From assembly GCF_002797375.1 (NCBI RefSeq), contig NZ_KZ454941.1, positions 355,135 to 398,505 of the forward strand: a DNA stretch of 43,371 bases. Direction: 5' to 3'. The position numbers and the translations under genes were made by a program. Of the stretch, positions 1 through 7,449 are shown piece by piece (position 1 is the first letter of the stretch; every line of letters begins with the position of its first letter). The notes under the pieces are model-generated. The model was given only the letters and a program-made list of their open reading frames with translations. It was not told the DNA's origin and did no database searches. Origin of the DNA: Bacillus sp. FJAT-42315 (GTDB lineage: Bacteria > Bacillota > Bacilli > Bacillales > Domibacillaceae).

Positions 1-681
1 ACCGTGAGCAACGGTCAAGCGCACGTTACCGACACAGTGAATCATCAAGTGTTTCAAACGAAAAGTGAGCTAGAAAAGACGTGGGGTAATGATTTCTCAT
101 GGAAATGGAAAAAGATCAATGAAGCTGTGCAGGAAACAAAGGGGGAAATTATCACGTACGATGGTACTCCTATTACCGCTTCTTTTTTTTCGACGAGCAA
201 CGGCTACACTGAGAACTCGGAAGACTATTGGGGTCAGCCACTTCCTTATTTAAAAAGTGTGGCAAGTCCGTGGGATGAGCAATCACCTAAATATCGCGCC
301 CAACTGCGATTGCCTCTTAGCGAGTTTGAACGGAAGCTAGGTGTCTCTATTGACGGAGGGCAGGAAGCAGGGATGATTACGAAACGAACGCCAGGGCAGC
401 GAATTGCGAAAGTGAAAATTGGCAATAAGGAGTTTTCTGGACGAGAAGTGCGGGAAAAGCTTCAATTACCTTCCTCTGACTTTAGTTGGGTCGTGAAAGG
501 TGATGAGGTGATTGTTTCAACGAAAGGGTACGGCCATGGTGTGGGCATGAGTCAGTATGGAGCCAATGGGATGGCGAAAGAAGGAAAGGATCACCAACAA
601 ATTATTCATCATTACTATCAGCAAATAAAGATCGACAAAGCGGACCGATATGTGGACGAAATGATGACCGCCAAAAAATAA
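1..681 (+). CDS. spoIID: Stage II sporulation protein D, 3' part only
   Basis: The gene runs off the left edge, and about 226 C-terminal codons are visible. The text matches the SpoIID/LytB domain: an STSNGYTENSEDYWG stretch near the start and a GYGHGVGMSQYGANGMA motif near the end. In the family SpoIID is a membrane-anchored lytic transglycosylase that cuts glycan strands during forespore engulfment, acting with SpoIIM and SpoIIP. An engulfment gene, spoIIQ, lies downstream, as in Bacillus. No internal start is used; the GTG at base 4 is simply the first in-frame start-like codon. Identification is firm, but the N-terminus is not visible. Confidence 0.93.
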   Translation, partial: TVSNGQAHVTDTVNHQVFQTKSELEKTWGNDFSWKWKKINEAVQETKGEIITYDGTPITASFFSTSNGYTENSEDYWGQPLPYLKSVASPWDEQSPKYRAQLRLPLSEFERKLGVSIDGGQEAGMITKRTPGQRIAKVKIGNKEFSGREVREKLQLPSSDFSWVVKGDEVIVSTKGYGHGVGMSQYGANGMAKEGKDHQQIIHHYYQQIKIDKADRYVDEMMTAKK

Positions 682-711
682 CTCCTTATTGCCTAGCTAA
701 CAACAAGGAGT
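681..711. terminator. Weak bidirectional terminator-like hairpin
   Basis: ACTCCTTATTG pairs with CAACAAGGAGT with one mismatch, between the convergent ends of spoIID and the VanZ-like gene. The T-runs are poor, so termination strength is uncertain. Confidence 0.45.
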
Positions 712-712
712 G

Positions 713-1147
713 TTAAGAGCTAACCCAATGGCTGAATTTGTGCATCCATTGATGAATTCGGCTAGAGGGTCGCTGAAAATATTTATAGTTGACGAGCAAG
801 TAGCAAATAAATACTCCAGTTACATCTTTAATCGCATCGATGATAGAAGCGGAGCGATAAGGAATAAAGGCTTGGTGAATTTCATCAATGAATCCGTAAA
901 AGCAAGCGATGAGAGCAGCTGCTAAATTTGTCGCACTTGAAAACCGACCGTTCGCTAACAAGGCGTTGACGATCAATCCATACAACACGGCAAATTCAAT
1001 TAAATGCAGAGATTCTTTAAACAACAGGTCTATTTGGTTTTGTGGAAGCGAAAGGATAGCATCATGAGGTAAACTAGACAGGATCCAAATAGCGACTATA
1101 TAAACGAAAGGGGCTATCGTGGACAAGCCTCTTGCGATTATTCTCAT
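713..1147 (-). CDS. VanZ-like family membrane protein
   Basis: A 144-residue protein with several hydrophobic segments. It carries typical VanZ-like signatures: LSSLPH near residue 25, KESLHLIEFAVLYGL mid-protein and YGFIDEIHQAFIPYRSASIIDAIKD further on. The family is named after the teicoplanin-resistance protein VanZ, but most members, including the YwnJ-type neighbours of spoIIQ in Bacillus, have no proven function. The ATG at 1147 is chosen because a GGGGGGTG ribosome site sits about six bases upstream; a GTG at 1156 lies inside that site. It is convergent with spoIID and divergent from spoIIQ. Confidence 0.8.
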   Translation of the reverse strand: MRIIARGLSTIAPFVYIVAIWILSSLPHDAILSLPQNQIDLLFKESLHLIEFAVLYGLIVNALLANGRFSSATNLAAALIACFYGFIDEIHQAFIPYRSASIIDAIKDVTGVFICYLLVNYKYFQRPSSRIHQWMHKFSHWVSS

Positions 1148-1260
1148 ACGTATCACCCCCCTTTTTTAACAATTTTATCATGTTTTATTTTCAACTTTTT
1201 TGAGTTTTGTGGCATTTTTTCTACGTTTTGAGGAAAAATAAAAAATTTCCAAATGGCGAT

Positions 1261-1290
1261 GTATAGTTTTGTAGGAATCTGTTCACACTG
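1261..1290 (+). promoter_or_regulatory. Sigma-F-type promoter of spoIIQ
   Basis: GTATA (1261-1265), a 15-base spacer, then GTTCACACTG (1281-1290). This fits the sigma-F pattern GYATA-N15-GGNNANANTR at all but one fixed position and lies 18 bases before the spoIIQ start. spoIIQ is known to be a forespore sigma-F gene in B. subtilis. Confidence 0.6.
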
Positions 1291-1308
1291 GTTGCTGAGG
1301 TGATGAAC

Positions 1309-2133
1309 ATGAGAAAGGGAGAAAAGAAACCAATCCCCCAAAAAATTCAGCAATTTTTCAAGAAACGTTGGGTATTTCCAGCTGTCTACTTAATGAGTGC
1401 CGCACTATTAATTTCAGGGATTATCTGGTACCAAATGGCTGGGGTAGACAAGGAGCAAGGGTTTGAGCCACAAGAAGGTATGTTCAATGAAGGAGCATTT
1501 GATGAGCCGGCGGAAGAAGTTAATTCTACTGTAGAAGAAATGATTAAGCCAGTAAAGAATGCAGATGAAGTAGTTGTTAAGACGGGCTTTTACGAAGAAA
1601 GTGCATCTGAAAAAGAACAAGAAGCTTCTTTAGTGATCTACAATAATACGTATCAGCCGAATACAGGCATCGCGTTTGGGATGAAAGAAGACAAAACATT
1701 CCATGTCGTTGCAGCTCTCAGCGGAAAAGTAACAAAAGTAATGGAAGATTCCTTGCTTGGTAATGTCATTGAAATTGAGCATGCCGATGGAATTGTTACA
1801 ACGTATCAATCTGTGAAGGATATAAAAGTAGCAGAAGGTGACACGGTTTCTCAAGGCGACGTCATCGCTAAAGCAGGTAAAAGCCTATTCAACGAACAGG
1901 CAGGCATCCACGTCCACTTCGAAGTGCGAAAAGACCAAATGGCTTTAAATCCAGACCACTTCTTCGGTAAACCACTGTCAGCCATCGAAGAAGCAGATAT
2001 GCCAAATGAAGAAACAACGTCGGAAACGGACAATACAGAAGCCACAGATGAAACAAGCGATGCAGAAAATGCAGAAACGCCAGATAACGGAGACGAACAA
2101 AAACAATCATTAGAAGACAAAAGCAGCTCATAA
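1309..2133 (+). CDS. spoIIQ: Stage II sporulation protein Q, degenerate M23 domain
   Basis: A 274-residue forespore membrane protein. It has one transmembrane segment near residues 18-40 (after QFFKKRWVFPAVYL), an M23/LytM-like domain at about 100-215, and an acidic Glu/Thr/Asp-rich tail. SpoIIQ pairs with SpoIIIAH across the intermembrane space, holding the engulfing membranes and feeding-tube complex. The C-terminal HVHFEVRK metal motif is present. The usual first motif HxGxD reads NTGIA, so two zinc ligands are replaced and the domain should be structural rather than catalytic. The ATG at 1309 is chosen for its TGAGGTGA ribosome site seven bases upstream; ATG 1303 and GTG 1300 lie within or next to it. 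Confidence 0.93.
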   Translation: MRKGEKKPIPQKIQQFFKKRWVFPAVYLMSAALLISGIIWYQMAGVDKEQGFEPQEGMFNEGAFDEPAEEVNSTVEEMIKPVKNADEVVVKTGFYEESASEKEQEASLVIYNNTYQPNTGIAFGMKEDKTFHVVAALSGKVTKVMEDSLLGNVIEIEHADGIVTTYQSVKDIKVAEGDTVSQGDVIAKAGKSLFNEQAGIHVHFEVRKDQMALNPDHFFGKPLSAIEEADMPNEETTSETDNTEATDETSDAENAETPDNGDEQKQSLEDKSSS

Positions 2134-2148
2134 TGGGCTGCTTTTTTT
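2122..2148 (+). terminator. spoIIQ terminator with the stop codon as its loop
   Basis: AGCAGCTCA pairs with TGGGCTGCT (one G-T pair) and is followed by seven Ts. The three-base loop is the TAA stop codon of spoIIQ, and the left arm encodes its last three residues. Confidence 0.85.
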
Positions 2149-2279
2149 GTGTGTAAAGTTTAATCCACCGTTCCCAAGCGGAATCGGTTGGTAAACTGAT
2201 GGAATTGTTCACGTTCGTCCCCGAATCGCTCATCTTGGCGCTGCAACCGTTCACGCCAAAATCTAAATCATTTTACTAA

Positions 2280-2307
2280 GAATATTTTGGCAAACATATC
2301 ATATAGT
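2280..2307 (+). promoter_or_regulatory. Sigma-E-type promoter for spoIIID
   Basis: GAATATT (2280-2286), 13 bases, then CATATAGT (2300-2307). This resembles the mother-cell sigma-E pattern (KMATATT, then CATACAMT). spoIIID is a sigma-E gene in B. subtilis. It would give a leader of roughly 200 bases. The 130 bases between the spoIIQ terminator and this site show no gene. Confidence 0.55.
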
Positions 2308-2440
2308 GTTAATAATACCTGTACAAAGAAAAAGGGATTGTTTGAGGTGAGGGATCGTTAGACGAAAAAATACCTATTAGCAATCAGAGCAGACTAGTTG
2401 CCGAACAAAGCTCCGTGTGAGGTGCCACATACGGATCAAT

Positions 2441-2494
2441 ATGATTACATTCAAGCGAAAGCGAGTCTCATTTCACATGTCTCACATCCAATGA
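2441..2494 (+). CDS. Short leader ORF, usd-like candidate
   Basis: A 17-codon ORF beginning MITFKRKR whose TGA stop (2492-2494) is embedded in the spoIIID ribosome site TGAGGGAGG. B. subtilis spoIIID is preceded by usd, a short ORF whose translation is needed to expose the spoIIID ribosome site. Placement suggests the same role here. The ORF's own ribosome site is poor (AGGTG about 16 bases upstream) and a GTG at 2417 is an alternative start, so coding is uncertain. Confidence 0.35.
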   Translation: MITFKRKRVSFHMSHIQ

Positions 2495-2508
2495 GGGAGG
2501 CGAGCGGT

Positions 2509-2769
2509 GTGCACGATTACATCAAGGAGAGGACAATCAAGATCGGAGAGTATATCGTGGAGACGAAAAAAACAGTAAGAGTGATTGCCAAAGAGTTTGG
2601 TGTGTCGAAAAGTACAGTTCATAAAGACTTAACCGAGCGATTGCCAGAAGTTCATCCAGAGTTGGCTCAGCGCGTGAAATCTATTCTTGAATATCACAAG
2701 TCGATTCGGCACCTTCGCGGCGGGGAAGCAACGAAAAGGAAGTATGCCAAAGAAGAAGCGGTTCAATGA
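2509..2769 (+). CDS. spoIIID: Mother-cell transcription regulator SpoIIID
   Basis: An 86-residue helix-turn-helix protein, nearly identical to SpoIIID over its N-terminal half: HDYIKERTIKIGEYIVETKK, then RVIAKEFGVSKSTVHKDLTE (the helix-turn-helix, about residues 22-42). A basic C-terminal segment IRHLRGGEATKRKYAKEE follows. SpoIIID activates and represses many sigma-E genes and helps switch to sigma-K. The start is the GTG at 2509 with GAGGGAGG eight bases upstream. A longer in-frame reading back to 2398 exists but has no ribosome site and no family counterpart. A terminator follows directly. Confidence 0.95.
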   Translation: MHDYIKERTIKIGEYIVETKKTVRVIAKEFGVSKSTVHKDLTERLPEVHPELAQRVKSILEYHKSIRHLRGGEATKRKYAKEEAVQ

Positions 2770-2798
2770 GAGGAGCGCTCGTATATTTGTAGAAAGAT

Positions 2799-2825
2799 AA
2801 ATCTGCCACTACTGGCGGATTTTTT
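2799..2825 (+). terminator. Terminator after spoIIID
   Basis: ATCTGCC (2801-2807) pairs with GGCGGAT (2814-2820), with flanking A-A/T-T pairs and a short T-run. Confidence 0.75.
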
Positions 2826-2972
2826 AATGTAATTCGAGAGAAGTCCCCTTCCTTAAGTGAAATGATAGGTTGGGGAGGTTCATGACATAAAAAATTTACA
2901 AATCCCCCTCAATTTCAGTCAAAATGTGCTAAAATAGAACATTGGGAAACTAAAATTCGTATCGTGTGAAAA

Positions 2973-3000
2973 TTGACATATCCATGTAACAAAATAAATA
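2973..3000 (+). promoter_or_regulatory. Sigma-A-type promoter upstream of mbl
   Basis: TTGACA (2973-2978), 16 bases, TAAATA (2995-3000), about 30 bases before the mbl start. The -35 is perfect and the -10 is moderate. Confidence 0.45.
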
Positions 3001-3030
3001 AAAAGTTTTGATGAAAAGGGGACTACCTGA

Positions 3031-4032
3031 ATGATTTCAAAAGATGTTGGCATTGACTTAGGAACAGCGAATGTTTTGATTCATGTGAAGGGTCAAGGAA
3101 TTGTATTAAATGAGCCGTCAGTCGTAGCGATTGATAAATCAACAAATAAAGTGCTTGCCGTTGGGGAAGAAGCGCATCGCATGGTTGGAAGAACACCAGG
3201 AAACATTATTGCTATTCGTCCATTAAAGGATGGGGTTATTGCGGATTTTGATATTACCGAAGCGATGCTTAAGCACTTTATGAATAAATTAAATGTAAAA
3301 GGGCTTATGTCCAAGCCACGCATTTTAATTTGCTGTCCGACAAACATTACGAGTGTTGAGCAAAAAGCCATTCGTGAAGCGGCGGAAAAAAGTGGTGGTA
3401 AAACCGTTTATTTAGAAGAAGAACCAAAAATAGCAGCAATTGGAGCTGGTATGGATATTTTTCAACCAAGTGGAAACATGGTGGTAGATATCGGTGGAGG
3501 AACGACAGATGTCGCCGTATTATCGATGGGATCGATCGTGACATCGGCTTCTATTAAAATGGCGGGCGACAATTTCGATATGGAAATTCTTAATTATATT
3601 AAGAAAGAATATAAGTTGTTGATCGGGGAAAGAACATCGGAAGATATTAAAAAGAATATTGCTACTGTTTATGAAGGTAGTCGTAATGAAGAGATGGAAA
3701 TCCGTGGCCGTGATATGGTTTCTGGACTTCCGCGCGTGTTAACAGTTAATTCAAAAGAGATTGAATTGGCATTAAGAGAATCGATTGCCGTCATTGTACA
3801 AGCAGCGAAAGACGTATTAGAGCAAACGCCTCCTGAATTATCAGCGGATATTATCGACCGTGGTGTCATTTTAACCGGTGGAGGGGCTCTTCTTCATGGC
3901 CTTGACACTCTTCTTGCGGAGGAGCTAAAGGTACCTGTATTAGTTGCAGATAATCCAATGGACTGTGTGGCGATCGGTACGGGCTTAATGCTTGAGAATA
4001 TGGACAGAATCTCCAAAAAGAAATTAATATAA
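3031..4032 (+). CDS. mbl: MreB-like cell-shape protein Mbl
   Basis: A 333-residue actin-fold protein, the same length as B. subtilis Mbl. The phosphate-1 loop GIDLGTANVLIHVKG is near residue 7, the phosphate-2 motif VVDIGGGTTDVAVLS near 152, and the adenosine motif GVILTGGGALLHGLD near 280. Mbl polymerises under the membrane and steers the lateral-wall elongation machinery. Its position directly after spoIIID, rather than with mreCD, distinguishes it from MreB. The ribosome site AAAAGGGG lies about ten bases upstream of the ATG. It is transcribed alone between its own promoter and terminator. Confidence 0.95.
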   Translation: MISKDVGIDLGTANVLIHVKGQGIVLNEPSVVAIDKSTNKVLAVGEEAHRMVGRTPGNIIAIRPLKDGVIADFDITEAMLKHFMNKLNVKGLMSKPRILICCPTNITSVEQKAIREAAEKSGGKTVYLEEEPKIAAIGAGMDIFQPSGNMVVDIGGGTTDVAVLSMGSIVTSASIKMAGDNFDMEILNYIKKEYKLLIGERTSEDIKKNIATVYEGSRNEEMEIRGRDMVSGLPRVLTVNSKEIELALRESIAVIVQAAKDVLEQTPPELSADIIDRGVILTGGGALLHGLDTLLAEELKVPVLVADNPMDCVAIGTGLMLENMDRISKKKLI

Positions 4033-4042
4033 CTTAATTGAT

Positions 4043-4074
4043 AAAAGCGAGATGTCCTATGCATCTCGCTTTTG
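4043..4074 (+). terminator. Terminator after mbl
   Basis: A perfect 12-bp stem, AAAAGCGAGATG with CATCTCGCTTTT, loop TCCTATG, and a short T-run. Confidence 0.85.
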
Positions 4075-4174
4075 TCTGTAAAAATTTAACTGATTTTCTC
4101 GTGGATTATTTTTATCGTTTCGTTTGAATGATGATATAATAAATGAATCATGTAAAGATAATTGAGGTGGAAAA

Positions 4175-5011
4175 ATGTTTCGTGGTTTTTATACAGCTGC
4201 TTCTGGAATGATCGCTCAACAGCGTCGCACGGAAATGTTAACAAATAATATGTCTAATGCGAATACACCCGGTTATAAGGCGGATCAATCATCTCTGCGG
4301 GCATTTCCGGAAATGTTATTGCAGCGGATCGATCAATCATCTGTACCAACAAAAAACAAGTTGAACTTTACTTCTGCCCAACCGATTGGAGCTCTTGGCA
4401 CAGGCGTGTACATGCAAGAAACAAAGCCGTTGTTTATTCAGGGAGATTTAAGGGAAACAGGATTGAAGACAGATGTCGCCCTGCTAGATGTGAATATGCC
4501 AGTCAATGAAGAAACAGGTCAAACAGGCATGGTTTTTTATACGATCCAAGGGGCGGATGGACAAGTACGCTATACCCGTAATGGAAATTTCACGCAAGAT
4601 GCTGACGGATATTTAACAACAGCAAGTGGCTTATACGTTCTTGACTCTCAAGGCAATCGCATCCAGCTTACTTCTGATGAGTTTGTTATTTCAGAAGATG
4701 GACAAATTATAGAAAATGGGCAGGCAGCTGGTCAAATCGGACTTGGATACGCAGAAAATCCTAACTTATTGATTAAACAAGGAGATGGACTGTTTCGTTT
4801 AGAGAATGGGGCACTTCCTAATGCGTATACACAAAACAATATTCAATTCCGCTTCAAGCAAGGATTTATCGAGGCATCAAACACGGATGCTGCTCGTGCA
4901 ATGACGGATATGATGTCCGCATACCGTTCGTTTGAAGCGAATCAAAAAGTATTAACTGCCTACGACCGTAGCATGGAAAAGGCTGCTAATGAAGTGGGCC
5001 GAGTGAATTAA
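4175..5011 (+). CDS. flhO: Flagellar hook-basal body rod protein FlhO
   Basis: A 278-residue protein with the flagellar rod/hook N-terminal motif (MFRGFYTAASGMIAQQRR, then NNMSNANTPGYKAD) and the matching C-terminal helix ending MMSAYRSFEANQKVLTAYD. FlhO is a FlgF/FlgG-type distal rod protein, exported through the flagellar type III apparatus without a cleaved signal. A perfect TATAAT (4136-4141) lies upstream with a poor -35. The GAGGTGG ribosome site is well spaced. flhP follows 17 bases later. The mbl-flhO-flhP order matches Bacillus. Confidence 0.92.
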   Translation: MFRGFYTAASGMIAQQRRTEMLTNNMSNANTPGYKADQSSLRAFPEMLLQRIDQSSVPTKNKLNFTSAQPIGALGTGVYMQETKPLFIQGDLRETGLKTDVALLDVNMPVNEETGQTGMVFYTIQGADGQVRYTRNGNFTQDADGYLTTASGLYVLDSQGNRIQLTSDEFVISEDGQIIENGQAAGQIGLGYAENPNLLIKQGDGLFRLENGALPNAYTQNNIQFRFKQGFIEASNTDAARAMTDMMSAYRSFEANQKVLTAYDRSMEKAANEVGRVN

Positions 5012-5028
5012 CCCAGGAGGAAACTCGT

Positions 5029-5841
5029 ATGAATCAGACGATGATTACATCTGCTAATACGTTAAGTCAATTACAGAAAAAACTAGACATTATTAGCCAT
5101 AATATTAGCAATCTTGATACGACTGGCTATAAGAGACGTGAAGCGACTTTTACTGAATTAATTAATCAAAATGTCAATAATATGCGTCAAAACGATATTG
5201 GTCGCTTAACGCCAAGAGGCATTCGAGTTGGGACAGGGGCTAAGCTTGCTCAGTCTCAAATGGTTGGAGCGCAAGGGAATTTACAACCGACAGGACGTGT
5301 ACTAGACTTTGCATTTGCTAAAGAAAAGCAATTTTTTAAAGTGCTTGTACAAGAAAATGGACAAGGTAAAGTTCATTATACACGTGATGGGGCCTTTTCA
5401 CTTACGCCTGTCAATGACAATGAAGTGATGCTCGTGACGAGTGAGGGGCGACCTGTATTAGATGAAAACAACGAAACCATCACTTTTAACCCGAACAATG
5501 GATCTGTCACGTTAGAAGCGAATGGGCGCATTCGTGCGGGCGGTCAAACGTTTAATCTAGGTGTGGTGACGATCAACAAGCCACAGTTCTTAGAACAAAC
5601 TGGATCGAATTTATTAACGCTTCCCGATAACCCAGCTGTTCCGGAAGATCAAATTTTGCAAAACTTAACAAATGCCGATCGAGGAGTTATTTCCTTACAG
5701 CAAAGCACATTAGAAAAATCAAATGTTGATATGGGGAAGGAAATGGTCGACTTGACAAACGTCCAACGTGCTTACCAGTTCCAATCTCGCTCTATTTCGC
5801 TAGCTGATCAAATGCTGGGGCTTATCAACGGCGTACGCTAG
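5029..5841 (+). CDS. flhP: Flagellar hook-basal body rod protein FlhP
   Basis: A 270-residue rod protein paralogous to the upstream gene. It has the N-terminal ISHNISNLDTTGYKRREA motif and the C-terminal MVDLTNVQRAYQFQSRSI helix typical of rod, hook and hook-associated proteins. With FlhO it builds the distal rod of the flagellar basal body. A CCCAGGAGGAAA ribosome site precedes the ATG and the gene is clearly in operon with flhO. A small membrane-protein gene starts within about 15 bases of its stop. Confidence 0.92.
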   Translation: MNQTMITSANTLSQLQKKLDIISHNISNLDTTGYKRREATFTELINQNVNNMRQNDIGRLTPRGIRVGTGAKLAQSQMVGAQGNLQPTGRVLDFAFAKEKQFFKVLVQENGQGKVHYTRDGAFSLTPVNDNEVMLVTSEGRPVLDENNETITFNPNNGSVTLEANGRIRAGGQTFNLGVVTINKPQFLEQTGSNLLTLPDNPAVPEDQILQNLTNADRGVISLQQSTLEKSNVDMGKEMVDLTNVQRAYQFQSRSISLADQMLGLINGVR

Positions 5842-5856
5842 AGGGGATTGGATGTA

Positions 5857-6063
5857 TTGGCTGAACAAAGGAAAAGAACGCAAACAAAAACACAGTTAAC
5901 GCCTTTTGGACGTTTCATCGTGACTATGTTTTTTTTGTGGGTCATTGCCACAATTGGGGCAATAATTGGCTACAGTGTGATTGGTGGGGGGAATCCGCTT
6001 GAAGTGTTTGATCCCCAAATATGGATCCATTTAGTAGAAGTTTTATATAATAGCTTTTTTTAA
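5857..6063 (+). CDS. EpuA-like small membrane protein
   Basis: About 68 residues: a basic, Gln/Lys/Thr-rich N-terminus, one transmembrane helix (roughly residues 20-42, [20 protein letters not shown]), then [19 protein letters not shown]. The helix followed by GxxVIGxGNPxxVF fits the EpuA family. That family is often labelled 'DNA-directed RNA polymerase subunit beta', but a catalytic role is unsupported for a one-helix protein. The start is ambiguous: TTG 5857 is ten bases after GAGGGG, while TTG 5848 is only one base after it. It sits between flhP and fabZ, the usual place in Bacillaceae. Confidence 0.75.
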   Translation: MAEQRKRTQTKTQLTPFGRFIVTMFFLWVIATIGAIIGYSVIGGGNPLEVFDPQIWIHLVEVLYNSFF

Positions 6064-6076
6064 GGTGGGAAATTAT

Positions 6077-6499
6077 ATGTTAGATATTCAACAAATTAAA
6101 GAAATTATTCCGCATCGCTATCCATTTTTACTGATTGATCAAATTCTTGAAGTCGAAGAAGGAAAACGCGCGGTCGGTATTAAAAATGTAACAGCAAATG
6201 AAGAGTTTTTTAACGGTCACTTTCCTGATTACCCAGTGATGCCTGGAGTGCTAATCGTGGAGGCTTTGGCTCAGGTAGGGGCAGTGGCGATGTTAATCAA
6301 AGAAGAAAATCGCGGCAAGCTTGCCTTTTTTGCCGGTATTGATCAATGTCGCTTTAAGCGTCAAGTTCGCCCAGGCGATCAGCTTCGATTAGAAGTGGAA
6401 ATGCTTCGTTTCCGTGGAGTAATCGGCAAAGGAAAAGCCGTTGCGACTGTCAATGGTGAACTAGCTTGTGAAGCAGAAATTACATTTGCATTGAAGTAA
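6077..6499 (+). CDS. fabZ: 3-hydroxyacyl-ACP dehydratase FabZ
   Basis: A 140-residue hot-dog-fold enzyme that removes water from (3R)-hydroxyacyl-ACP in the fatty-acid elongation cycle. Seen: [17 protein letters not shown] at the N-terminus, [20 protein letters not shown] with the catalytic His near residue 50 and Glu near 64, and KFKRQ-type ligand positions ([12 protein letters not shown]). The start is ATG 6077 with AAGGTGGG seven bases upstream; GTG 6065 lies inside that site. It is the last gene of the flhO-flhP-epuA-fabZ group and is followed by a strong terminator. Confidence 0.95.
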   Translation: MLDIQQIKEIIPHRYPFLLIDQILEVEEGKRAVGIKNVTANEEFFNGHFPDYPVMPGVLIVEALAQVGAVAMLIKEENRGKLAFFAGIDQCRFKRQVRPGDQLRLEVEMLRFRGVIGKGKAVATVNGELACEAEITFALK

Positions 6500-6501
6500 A
6501 G

Positions 6502-6532
6502 AACAAGTAGCTTATGGCTGCTTGTTTTTTTT
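6502..6532 (+). terminator. Terminator after fabZ
   Basis: A ten-bp stem, AACAAGTAGC with GCTGCTTGTT (one T-G pair), loop TTATG, then eight Ts. Confidence 0.9.
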
Positions 6533-6596
6533 GAATATTTTTCAAGAAGGTGGAGAGGATATGTACAGATATTGAAAAATGAAGAAAGGGGCTTTG

Positions 6597-6920
6597 ATGA
6601 TGTACAAGAAACTTTTGCAGTGGCTAGGAGGAACGGCTTTAATCGCTGTGTTGCTCGTTGGATGCGGCAATGATAATACTCCTCCTAATAATGACAACCC
6701 GGTGAATGACGAAGATAACGTCGAAGAAAATATCGAGCAACAAGACAATAACAATATTAAAGAAGATATTAACGAGGAAATGCACAATGAGCATTATCCA
6801 GAATCAGAGGACAAGAATGTACCAGGTGATGGTGATATGACAAAAGATAACAATACACCAGTAGAAGATCCGATCGAAGACAAAAACGATATGCAGGATG
6901 CGGATAATAAAGATGAATAA
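6597..6920 (+). CDS. Small Asn/Asp/Glu-rich lipoprotein
   Basis: A 107-residue predicted lipoprotein. It has a basic start (MMYKKLL), a hydrophobic stretch and the lipobox LLVGC near residue 22. The rest is a low-complexity acidic and Asn-rich tail (NDNTPPNNDNPVNDEDN and similar) with no recognisable fold. The start at 6597 or 6600 is favoured because GAAAGGGG lies five to eight bases upstream; ATG 6579 has no such site. It is monocistronic between two terminators. Function is unknown; it is likely a surface-tethered disordered protein. Confidence 0.7.
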   Translation: MMYKKLLQWLGGTALIAVLLVGCGNDNTPPNNDNPVNDEDNVEENIEQQDNNNIKEDINEEMHNEHYPESEDKNVPGDGDMTKDNNTPVEDPIEDKNDMQDADNKDE

Positions 6921-6949
6921 AAAACAGGGGTACGATACCCTGTTTTTGT
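6921..6949 (+). terminator. Terminator after the lipoprotein gene
   Basis: AAAACAGGG pairs with CCCTGTTTT around a short loop and is followed by T-rich sequence. Confidence 0.8.
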
Positions 6950-6975
6950 TTTGCGAAAAAAACTTTGTCAACTCT

Positions 6976-7003
6976 TTGACAGTGTGATAAAGTATAATAT
7001 ATT
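6976..7003 (+). promoter_or_regulatory. Sigma-A-type promoter
   Basis: TTGACA (6976-6981), 16 bases, TATATT (6998-7003), with an overlapping TATAAT five bases earlier at poorer spacing. It would transcribe the gene at 7054. Confidence 0.5.
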
Positions 7004-7053
7004 ATCAATTTATTGAAGTTCAGCTAGGACATTCTAGGAGGTACTTATTATAA

Positions 7054-7449
7054 ATGTTAAGCGACTTATCACAAGGAATTAAAATAAGTATCACACGTTC
7101 AATTACGACAGCCTTTGAGCATTATATGGCGAAAATATTATGGGATGAGGATGCCTATAAATTTGAAGACTTTATGCATGAATGGCAAAAATATATTAGC
7201 ACCAATTCTTCGTGGTACAGCAAAGTGAGCGATGAAATCAAATCTAGCCCTGAATTTCATGAAGAGTTAGCAGTGAAGATTAATGAAGTGGTCAAAAAGA
7301 TATTATCAGAAGCGCCAACGCCTGAACAAATTGATACACTAGACCAACTGCAAAAAGAACTCGGAACAGATTACAATTATTCTTTCAAAGCGGAAGCGAA
7401 ATTCTACATCGACTTGTTGACTAATCAGTTAAAAAAAAAGAACAATTAA
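7054..7449 (+). CDS. Unknown cytosolic protein, zero-frame product
   Basis: A 131-residue protein with no family I recognise. It is mostly helical and charged (ITTAFEHYMAKILWDEDAYKF near the start, TPEQIDTLDQLQKELGTDYN later), with no signal peptide or membrane segment. A TAGGAGG ribosome site precedes the ATG. The frame ends LKKKNN just after a run of nine As (7431-7439). The -1 frame then stays open for 60 more codons with good coding character. The true full-length product may therefore be about 190 residues, the present form being a frameshift, a slippage site or a sequencing indel. Confidence 0.65.
   Translation: MLSDLSQGIKISITRSITTAFEHYMAKILWDEDAYKFEDFMHEWQKYISTNSSWYSKVSDEIKSSPEFHEELAVKINEVVKKILSEAPTPEQIDTLDQLQKELGTDYNYSFKAEAKFYIDLLTNQLKKKNN

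Noticed and set aside
1889-2254. Minus-strand frame of 121 residues after spoIIQ
   Set aside because: It is mostly antisense to spoIIQ and crosses its terminator; no ribosome site or family resemblance.
2398-2508. N-terminal extension of SpoIIID
   Set aside because: No ribosome site, and no SpoIIID family member has it; GTG 2509 is well placed.
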